From contig DATAWZ010000130.1 of NCBI GenBank assembly GCA_036266975.1, forward strand, positions 1 through 20,539: a DNA stretch of 20,539 bases, in the 5' to 3' direction. How positions within the stretch are numbered: the stretch's first letter is position 1; each line of letters starts with the position of its first letter. A program made the translations under genes and the position numbers. Shown here one piece after another: positions 15,557 to 20,539 of the stretch. Origin of the DNA: DATAWZ01 sp036266975. Its GTDB lineage: Bacteria > Actinomycetota > Thermoleophilia > Solirubrobacterales > Solirubrobacteraceae. Under the pieces are notes generated by a model. The model was not told the origin of the DNA. It saw only the letters and a program-made list of their open reading frames with translations, and ran no database searches.

Positions 15557-16279
15557 ATGACTTCTCTTGTTGACGACCTCTGCGCGCGGGTCGACGCGCT
15601 CGACTGGGCGTCGCTGCGCTCGGCGCTCGACGAGCACGGGTGGGCGATCACCGCGCCGCTGCTGGGCGACGGCGAGTGCGAGCGGCTCCGCGATCTGTTC
15701 GAGAGCGGGAGCTTTCGCTCGACGATCGACATGGCGCGCCACCGCTTCGGCGCCGGGCGCTACCGCTACTTCGACCATCCGCTGCCCGAGACGATCGCCG
15801 CGCTGCGCGGCGCCTTCTACTCCCACCTGGCGCCGATCGCCAACGACTGGGCGCAGCGGCTGCGCGGCGAGAACCCGACCTTCCCGCTCGAGCACGAGGA
15901 GCTGCTCGAGCGTTGCGTGCGGGCCGGGCAGCGCCGCCCGACGCCGCTGATCCTGCGCTACGGCGAGGGCGACTGGAACGCCCTGCACCAGGACCTCTAC
16001 GGCGAGGTCTTCTTCCCCTTTCAGATCGTCACCGTCCTCTCGCGCCCGGGGGAGGACTTCCAGGGCGGCGAGCTGGTGCTGCTCGAGCAGCGCCCGCGCG
16101 CGCAGAGCCGGGCCCACGTCGTGCGCCCGCCGCGCGGCGCCTTCGTGATCGTTCCCACCCGCGAACGACCCCAGCGGGGTGCGAACGGCTTTTCCCGGGT
16201 CCCCGTGCGCCACGGCGTTTCGACCGTGACCGCCGGCGAGCGCACCGCGCTCGGGGTGATCTTCCATGACGCCGAGTAG
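15557..16279 (+). CDS. 2OG-Fe(II) oxygenase, PF09859-like DNA-damage type
   Basis: A 240-residue cupin-fold dioxygenase. Iron ligands are the H-x-D of NALHQDLYGE (H144, D146) and the distal H219 in VRHGVS, and R229 (GERTALGVIFH) should bind 2-oxoglutarate. The sequence RYGEGDWNALHQD, followed by FPFQIVTVLSRPGEDFQGGE, matches my memory of PF09859 (formerly DUF2086), described as oxygenases acting on alkylated DNA, AlkB-like. The next gene on the same strand, 46 bases on, is an O6-alkylguanine-DNA alkyltransferase, which strongly supports a repair role. An ATG directly follows GGGGT with no ideal Shine-Dalgarno sequence. Substrate specificity (1-methyladenine, 3-methylcytosine or other) is not shown by the sequence. 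Confidence 0.85.
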   Translation: MTSLVDDLCARVDALDWASLRSALDEHGWAITAPLLGDGECERLRDLFESGSFRSTIDMARHRFGAGRYRYFDHPLPETIAALRGAFYSHLAPIANDWAQRLRGENPTFPLEHEELLERCVRAGQRRPTPLILRYGEGDWNALHQDLYGEVFFPFQIVTVLSRPGEDFQGGELVLLEQRPRAQSRAHVVRPPRGAFVIVPTRERPQRGANGFSRVPVRHGVSTVTAGERTALGVIFHDAE

Positions 16280-16325
16280 TGCGTGCTGGTCTCACGCCTG
16301 CGCGGGCGCTAGCGTCATACCGGGC

Positions 16326-16871
16326 ATGAGCACACAACAGGAGTTGACCATCTACGAGAGCCCGCTGGGGCCGCTCACGCTGCGGGCGGGGGCGGCTGGC
16401 CTCACCGGCCTTTACTTCCCGGGCGGCGAGTTCTCTGCTGGTGAGGACCGCTCGACCGCGTCGCCGCTGCTGCGCCAGGCGTGCGAGCAACTCGACGAGT
16501 ACTTCGCCGGCGAGCGCCAGCGTTTCGAGCTCGAGCTCGACCTGCCCGGCACGGAGTTCCAGCTCTCGGTCTGGCAGGCGCTGAGGGCCATCCCCTACGG
16601 GGCGACGATCAGCTACAGCACGCTGGCCACGCGGCTCGGGCGCCTGGATCGGCTGCGCGCGGCGGCGGCCGCCGTCGGCCGCACGCCGGTGCCGATCGTC
16701 GTGCCCTGCCATCGGGTGATCGGCGCCGACGGCTCGCTCACCGGCTACGGCGGCGGCCTCGATCGCAAGGCGGCGCTGCTCGACCTCGAGCGGCGCGGCG
16801 TCCGCGGCGAGCCGCCCGAGCCCACGTGGGCGTTCCGCCAGCTCGCGCTGGCGCTGCCGGCCGACGGTTAG
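16326..16871 (+). CDS. ogt: Methylated-DNA-[protein]-cysteine S-methyltransferase
   Basis: A 181-residue suicide repair protein that removes alkyl groups from O6-alkylguanine. The acceptor cysteine is C128 in PIVVPCHRVIGADGSLTGYG. The helix-turn-helix segment is FQLSVWQALRAIPYGATISY (about 78-97), and the arginine finger is R111. The N-terminal ribonuclease-like domain is residues 6-75. In the recognition segment, the common family sequence G-R-P-G-S-A-R is replaced by GRLDRLR (105-111). Reading the same DNA one base over gives P-G-S-A, suggesting a compensated double indel. It follows the PF09859-type oxygenase. Its stop overlaps the stop of the convergent MFS gene by four bases. Confidence 0.96.
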   Translation: MSTQQELTIYESPLGPLTLRAGAAGLTGLYFPGGEFSAGEDRSTASPLLRQACEQLDEYFAGERQRFELELDLPGTEFQLSVWQALRAIPYGATISYSTLATRLGRLDRLRAAAAAVGRTPVPIVVPCHRVIGADGSLTGYGGGLDRKAALLDLERRGVRGEPPEPTWAFRQLALALPADG

Positions 16872-18325
16872 GCCGCTTCGGCGTAGGCCACGTCGGTGGC
16901 GTGGACGGGCTGGGCCGCTGGGGTTGGGGCTCGCTTGAGGACCGCGGCGGCGAGGACGATCGCCACCGCGACCAGGCCGGCACCGATGGCCAGGGCCAGG
17001 TGAAAGCCGCTGGTGTAGGCGTTCGCGTGCGAGATGCCGCGCGCCGTCAGGTCGCGCGTGCGGGTGCTCGACAGCGTGTCGAGCACCGCGAGCCCGAGCG
17101 CGCCGCCGACCTGCATCGAGGTGTTCACCAGGCCCGAGGCCAGGCCCGACTCCCCGGGCGCCGCGCCGGACATCGCGATCGTCATCAGCGAGGGGAACGA
17201 GAGCCCGGCGCCCAGGCCGAGCAGCAGCAGCGGCGCGAACAACTCGGGCAGGTAGCGCGCGTGGACGGGGTCGACCGCGAACAGGACCAGGCCGGCGCTC
17301 ATCAGCGTCAGCCCGGGCAGCAGCGTCGCGCGGGGGCCGAAGCGCATGATCAGGCGAGGGGTCGCGCCGAGCGAGAGCATCCCGATCGACAGCGCGACCG
17401 GCAGGAAGGCGAGCCCGACGCGCAGCGGGCCGTAGTGCAGGACCTGCTGCAGGTAGACCGCGCCCAGGAAGAACATCCCGAACATCCCGGCGACCATCAG
17501 CATCTGCGCGACGTTGGCGCCCGAGACGTTGCGTGAGCGGAAGATCCGCAGCGGGACCAGCGGCGTCCGTGCGCGCGCTTCGCGCACGACGAACCCGACG
17601 AGCAGGGCGAGCGCGACGGCGCCCAGGCTGAGCGTGCGGGCCGAGCCCCAGCCGTAGCTCGAGGCCTTGACGATCGTGTAGACGGCGAGCATCAGCGCGC
17701 TGGTGATGAGCCCCGCGCCGGGCACGTCGGCGCCCTCGCGCAGGCCGATGCCCTTATCGGAGTCGATCACCCGCAGCGCGAGCGTGGCGGTCAGGACGCC
17801 GATGGGCAGGTTCACGAAGAAGATCCAGTGCCAGGAGAGCGCCTGGGTGAGCACGCCGCCGGCGAGCAGCCCGATCGACGCGCCGGCCGAGGCGACGAAG
17901 CTGAAGACGCCGATCGCGGTGGCCTGTTCGCGCGGCTCGGGGAACATCGTCACGATCACGCCGAGGATCACCGCCGAGGTCATCGCGCCACCCGCGCCCT
18001 GCACGAACCGCGCCGCGACCAGCAGGTCCTGGCTCTGGGCCAGGCCGCACACCAGCGAGGCCACGGTGAAGACGGTGAGCCCGACCAGGAAGATGCGCCG
18101 GCGGCCGAGCAGGTCGCCGAGTCGCCCGGCGAGCAGCAGCAGGCCGCCGAAGGCGATCAGGTACGCGTTGACGACCCAGGCGAGGTTCGAGGGCGAGAAG
18201 TGCAGCTCGCGCTGGATCGAGGGCAGCGCGACGTTCACGATCGTCTGGTCGAGGACGATCATCAGCATCCCGGCGCACAGCACCACCAGTGCGATCCAGC
18301 GCCTGCGATCGGTCTCTGCACTCAT
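16868..18325 (-). CDS. MFS drug exporter, DHA2 (EmrB/QacA) type
   Basis: A 485-residue exporter with about 14 transmembrane helices. Motif D1 is LDQTIVNVALPSIQRELHFS, motif A is GRLGDLLGRRRIFLVGL, motif B is RFVQGAGGAMTSAVILG, and motif C is around ASIGLLAGGVLTQALSWHWI. This is the classical proton/drug antiporter layout. Start ATG 18325 is preceded by GAGGAGG. It is on the same strand as, and 157 bases downstream of, a MarR gene, its probable regulator. Direct TTCTAC repeats in that gap are a candidate site. The C-terminal tail (residues 470-485) is short and weakly hydrophilic. It is convergent with ogt. Confidence 0.94.
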   Translation of the reverse strand: MSAETDRRRWIALVVLCAGMLMIVLDQTIVNVALPSIQRELHFSPSNLAWVVNAYLIAFGGLLLLAGRLGDLLGRRRIFLVGLTVFTVASLVCGLAQSQDLLVAARFVQGAGGAMTSAVILGVIVTMFPEPREQATAIGVFSFVASAGASIGLLAGGVLTQALSWHWIFFVNLPIGVLTATLALRVIDSDKGIGLREGADVPGAGLITSALMLAVYTIVKASSYGWGSARTLSLGAVALALLVGFVVREARARTPLVPLRIFRSRNVSGANVAQMLMVAGMFGMFFLGAVYLQQVLHYGPLRVGLAFLPVALSIGMLSLGATPRLIMRFGPRATLLPGLTLMSAGLVLFAVDPVHARYLPELFAPLLLLGLGAGLSFPSLMTIAMSGAAPGESGLASGLVNTSMQVGGALGLAVLDTLSSTRTRDLTARGISHANAYTSGFHLALAIGAGLVAVAIVLAAAVLKRAPTPAAQPVHATDVAYAEAA

Positions 18326-18482
18326 CGTCTCGGCCTCCTCGATGGGATTGATGGCTACGGGACGGAACGCTAGCAGATAGTTTTCTACCAGATGATCTTC
18401 TACGGATCGTATTTCGGGATGGCCGCCAGCTGGGGATCGCTGTAGGCAGACGAAGGTGCGCGCGTTCGCGCGTGCGGGCGCG
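18326..18482 (-). promoter_or_regulatory. MFS leader region with direct TTCTAC repeats
   Basis: This 157-base gap separates the MarR gene from the exporter and contains no gene. It is AT-rich around 18370-18405, where TTCTAC is repeated at 18383-18388 and 18398-18403 (15-base period, on the plus strand). TAGCAGATAG lies beside it. This is a likely exporter promoter and a candidate site for the MarR protein, although the repeats are direct rather than palindromic. Confidence 0.4.
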
Positions 18483-18968
18483 TCAGCGGGGTTCGCGGCG
18501 CCGCAGCGGCGGCTGGCAGGAGACCGGCTCGGCCAGGCGGCCGAACGCGAGCGTGGTCAGGGCGCTCATGAACGCGCCCCGCTCCTTGGCGGGCAGCGCG
18601 CCCAGGACGCTCTCCTGCACGTCCTCGATGATCCGCTGCGCCTCGGCGACCATCTCGTGGCCCGCCTCGGTCACATGCAGTACCCGGGCGCGGCGGTCGG
18701 TGCTCGCGGGGCGCCGCTCGGCCAGGCCCGCGCGCTCGAGCTCATCGACGGTGACGACCATCGTCGTCTTGTCCAGGCCGATCATCGACGCCACCTGGCC
18801 CTGGGTCATCTCGTCCTGCGACGCCGTGGCCAGCACGCAGAAGCCGCGCGCGCCGAGCCCCAGCGGCGCGAGCGCCGTCGCCGTCTCGGTGGCCAGCGCG
18901 TAGCCGACGTGCGAGAGCAGCCAGTTCAGGTTGGTGCTCAAGCACGGGGGCGCATGATCGACGGCCAT
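18483..18968 (-). CDS. MarR-family transcriptional regulator
   Basis: A 161-residue MarR protein. The winged helix includes QDEMTQGQVASMIGLDKTTM and VVTVDELERAGLAERRPAST, followed by DRRARVLHVTEAGHEMV. It carries the typical D-R-R-A-R wing motif. It precedes the DHA2 exporter on the same strand and is divergent from the LLM oxidoreductase at 19077, so it could control both. The start ATG 18968 has no Shine-Dalgarno sequence but lies seven bases after TATCAT on the minus strand, consistent with a leaderless mRNA. Two cysteines (C9, C44) could make it redox-responsive; that is speculative. Confidence 0.93.
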   Translation of the reverse strand: MAVDHAPPCLSTNLNWLLSHVGYALATETATALAPLGLGARGFCVLATASQDEMTQGQVASMIGLDKTTMVVTVDELERAGLAERRPASTDRRARVLHVTEAGHEMVAEAQRIIEDVQESVLGALPAKERGAFMSALTTLAFGRLAEPVSCQPPLRRREPR

Positions 18969-18975
18969 GCCGTAA

Positions 18976-18996
18976 ATGATACTCGTCTGCTACGAG
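18976..18996 (-). promoter_or_regulatory. MarR promoter with small dyad
   Basis: On the minus strand TATCAT (complement of 18976-18981) is a good -10, seven bases before the MarR ATG. Just upstream, CTCGT (18982-18986) pairs with ACGAG (18992-18996), a short dyad in the promoter spacer that could be the autoregulatory site. No convincing -35 is visible. Confidence 0.4.
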
Positions 18997-19059
18997 AAGG
19001 TTTGTCGACCGACGGAATTAGGTGGGTGGGCGCGTGGCTGCGCGCGTGGACGCGTCCGC

Positions 19060-19076
19060 GCCTGCATGATGCAGGC
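19060..19076. promoter_or_regulatory. 17-bp palindrome immediately before LLM start
   Basis: GCCTGCAT (19060-19067), one central G, then ATGCAGGC (19069-19076) form a perfect palindrome ending directly at the ATG of the LLM gene (19077). It contains CATGAT (19065-19070), a -10-like hexamer six bases before the start, suggesting a leaderless transcript whose promoter is covered by an operator. Confidence 0.5.
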
Positions 19077-19958
19077 ATGAAGGTCAGCCTCGCGATCGGC
19101 TTCGCCGATGATCCGGCGGCGGCCGCCGCCGAGGCGGAGGCGGCGGGCTTCGACGGCGTCCACTGCGGCGAGCACCTCTTCATGCGGGTGCCGATCCAGC
19201 ACTCCCTCACGGCGCTCGCCGTCGCCGCGGGCGCGACCGAGCGGGTGCGCCTGATCTCCAGCGTGACGCTGCTGCCGCTGTGCCCGGCGGCCGTCATCGC
19301 CAAGATCGCGACGACCGTCGACGTGGCGTCGGGCGGTCGGCTCGAGCTCGGGCTGGGCCTCGGCGGCGAGTTCCCCGCGGAGTTCAGTGCCGTCGGCGCC
19401 AAGGTGTCCGAGCGGGGCGCCCGAGCCGACGAGGGACTGGCCGTCCTGCGCGCGCTGTTCACCGGCGAGCGGGTCGACTTCGAGGGCCGCTGGGCGACGC
19501 TGGAGGGCGTGCGGCTGCAGCCACCGCCGGCGCAGCCGGGCGGGCCCCGGCTCTGGCTGGCCGGCCGCAAGGGCGCCGCGCTGCGCCGCGTCGCCCGCTA
19601 CGGCGACGTGTGGCTGCCCTACATGGTCACGCCGGAGATGTTCGCGGACGGCTTGGCGACCGTGCGCGAGGCCGCGGGACGTCCGGTGACGGGCGCCGTC
19701 ATGGTGTTCATCAACGTCGACCGGGACGGCGACCGCGCCAGGACCGAGGCCGCGGCCTTCACATCGAACACCTACGGCCAGCCGCCGTCGGTGTTCGAGC
19801 GGTACGTCGTCGGCGGGACGCCCGAGGAGTGTGTTGCGCAGATCAAGGCCTACGAGGACGCCGGTGCCGAATGGGTGCTGCTCAGCGTCGCGGCGCCGGC
19901 TGACCGGCGCGCGCACGTCACGCGGCTGGCGACGGCCGAGGTGCTGCCGGCGCTCTGA
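19077..19958 (+). CDS. LLM-class flavin/F420-dependent oxidoreductase
   Basis: A 293-residue luciferase-like monooxygenase superfamily protein. Marks include the N-terminal MKVSLAIGFADDP strand, AEAAGFDGVHCGEHLFM, RVRLISSVTLLPLCPAAVIA, then LELGLGLGGEFPAEFSAVGA, and the later GGPRLWLAGRKGAALRRVAR and RYGDVWLPYMVTPEMF blocks. The C-terminal GGTPEECVAQIKAYEDAGAE segment is typical of F420-using members (TIGR03619-like, from memory). The cofactor is probably F420, but FMN cannot be excluded. The gene is divergent from a MarR regulator with a 17-base palindrome directly at its start codon. It is only distantly similar to the LLM protein at 4149, so it is not a recent duplicate. Confidence 0.9.
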   Translation: MKVSLAIGFADDPAAAAAEAEAAGFDGVHCGEHLFMRVPIQHSLTALAVAAGATERVRLISSVTLLPLCPAAVIAKIATTVDVASGGRLELGLGLGGEFPAEFSAVGAKVSERGARADEGLAVLRALFTGERVDFEGRWATLEGVRLQPPPAQPGGPRLWLAGRKGAALRRVARYGDVWLPYMVTPEMFADGLATVREAAGRPVTGAVMVFINVDRDGDRARTEAAAFTSNTYGQPPSVFERYVVGGTPEECVAQIKAYEDAGAEWVLLSVAAPADRRAHVTRLATAEVLPAL

Positions 19959-19977
19959 CGCATACCGCAGCCGCTGA

Positions 19978-19992
19978 GCGCAGGCACTGCGC
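19978..19992 (+). terminator. Possible terminator hairpin after LLM gene
   Basis: GCGCAG (19978-19983) pairs with CTGCGC (19987-19992) around GCA, 19 bases after the LLM stop. It is a stable six-base-pair stem with a three-base loop and no T-tract. It would be a weak or factor-assisted terminator. Confidence 0.35.
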
Positions 19993-20030
19993 GCTCGAGT
20001 CGGGCCCGGCGACCGCCGATATTCTCAGCC

Positions 20031-20486
20031 GTGGTGATCGCTCGAGGGAGGGCCCCGCTGGTGCTGGGCAGCCTTGCGTGCTGCGGGCTTCTCGCTGCGC
20101 CGGCCGCGCTCGGAGAACCCGGGGCGCTCGACTCCGCCTTCGGCTCCGGCGGCGTGGCGACCGTCGCGGCCGGGACCTCGTCCGCCGGCGCCGGGACGAT
20201 CGTGCAGCCCGGCGGCGACGTGATCGTCGAGGGACAGGAGGACGCGAGCCTGCTCGGCCCGATCTACATCACCGCCACGCGCTTGCTGCCCTCCGGCGCG
20301 CCGGACCCGTGCTTCGGCAGCACGAGCTGCACGGGCAACGGGACCGTCGATGTGAGCAAGGGGCAGACCTACAGCGGCGCGGCGCTCGCCCAGGAGTCCA
20401 ACGGGCAGCTGCTCGTCGCCGGGGCGATCCGGGCGACTGCGAGCGGCGCCTTCGGCCTGGGCGTCGTGCGCCTAGTGGGAAAATAA
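20031..20486 (+). pseudogene. Truncated delta-60 repeat surface protein
   Basis: A signal-peptide-like N-terminus (APLVLGSLACCGLLAAPAAL) is followed by about two delta-60 repeats (TIGR02608 style). The first is GALDSAFGSGGVATV with QPGGDVIVEGQED; the second is PCFGSTSCTGNGTVDV with QESNGQLLVAGAI and FGLGVVRL. Normal family members have many such repeats (several hundred residues). This reading frame stops after 151 residues at LVGK-TAA, exactly where the next 'P-x-G-x-L-D-x-x-F-G' repeat should begin. The loss coincides with an AT-rich patch and the tail of a minus-strand gene, so the 3' end was probably displaced by an insertion. Start may be GTG 20031 or 20034. A TATTCT hexamer sits five to eight bases upstream. 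Confidence 0.65.
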
Positions 20487-20496
20487 CGTCCGAGCA

Positions 20497-20539
20497 CTAC
20501 GCGGCCTGCTGCAGCGTGACGGTGTGCCCGAGGCGTTGG
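20497..20539 (-). CDS. Partial C-terminus of a gene outside window, possible transposase
   Basis: Minus-strand reading gives ...QRLGHTVTLQQAA and a TAG stop at 20497-20499; the rest of the gene lies beyond the right edge. This short 'LGHxVTL' ending resembles tails I recall from some insertion-sequence transposases, but 13 residues are too few to assign a family. It lies just 10 bases from the abrupt end of the delta-60 protein, which supports a mobile-element insertion. Confidence 0.3.
   Translation of the reverse strand, partial: QRLGHTVTLQQAA

Noticed and set aside
18456..19076. N-terminal extension of the second LLM frame
   Set aside because: This region is antisense to the intact MarR gene at 18483-18968, and LLM similarity begins at ATG 19077.

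Overview
The window is very GC-rich (third codon positions almost all G or C), with actinobacterial features. These include three probable F420/flavin-type oxidoreductases (two luciferase-like monooxygenases and one Ddn-type protein), a fur-katG pair, many MarR/PadR/HxlR regulators, and GTG starts. A decayed surface protein at the left edge ends in a C-terminal module (GTQFDTR, then TQTGDF, then GRYSSATVRG, then CDGTL) that I associate from memory with Thermoleophilia/Solirubrobacterales. My best guess is a chromosomal segment of a Solirubrobacter/Conexibacter-like organism. That placement is inference; no database was searched.

Layout. 1-1458 is a decayed left edge: a near-perfect 37-bp palindrome, the C-terminal stub of a SigJ-like ECF sigma factor, and a DUF11/FN3-like surface-protein pseudogene with at least three frameshifts. 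1469-3425 holds a MocR-type regulator (minus) divergent from a small conserved-looking protein, with a 15-bp-arm palindrome between them. 3426-3673 is non-coding, with a cluster of small GC hairpins. 3674-5129 has a VOC protein (minus) divergent from an LLM oxidoreductase. 5141-8317 is a minus-strand run HxlR-fur-katG. 8375-10852 has an MFS exporter divergent from the HxlR gene, then a PadR regulator and a divergent four-helix SPW-like membrane protein. 10869-13010 has a MarR gene preceded by nested inverted repeats, an SDR, and a heavily frameshifted isocitrate lyase/PEP-mutase-like pseudogene. 12982-14725 is a MarR-Ddn pair (minus) divergent from an SDR, around a perfect 18-bp-arm palindrome. 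14774-16871 has a secreted L,D-transpeptidase and a DNA-alkylation-repair pair (PF09859-type oxygenase plus Ogt). 16868-19958 has an MFS exporter and its probable MarR regulator (minus) divergent from a second LLM oxidoreductase. 20031-20539 has a truncated delta-60 repeat protein abutting the tail of a minus-strand gene that runs out of the window.

How it works together. The dominant pattern is a series of small one-component regulatory modules: regulator, palindrome, then divergent exporter or oxidoreductase. There are seven complete regulator genes (MocR, Fur, HxlR, PadR, three MarR), and most have a visible dyad in the adjacent intergenic gap. Functionally the region covers oxidative stress (KatG/Fur), drug or metabolite efflux (two DHA2-type MFS), F420/NAD(P) redox enzymes, and alkylation repair. 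Several start codons lie 6-8 nt after a TAnnnT-like hexamer, suggesting leaderless mRNAs. I did not find a convincing novel multi-gene defence or mobile system. The best leads are the operator palindromes, the alkylation-repair pair with an apparent compensated frameshift in Ogt, and the hairpin cluster at 3456-3640.
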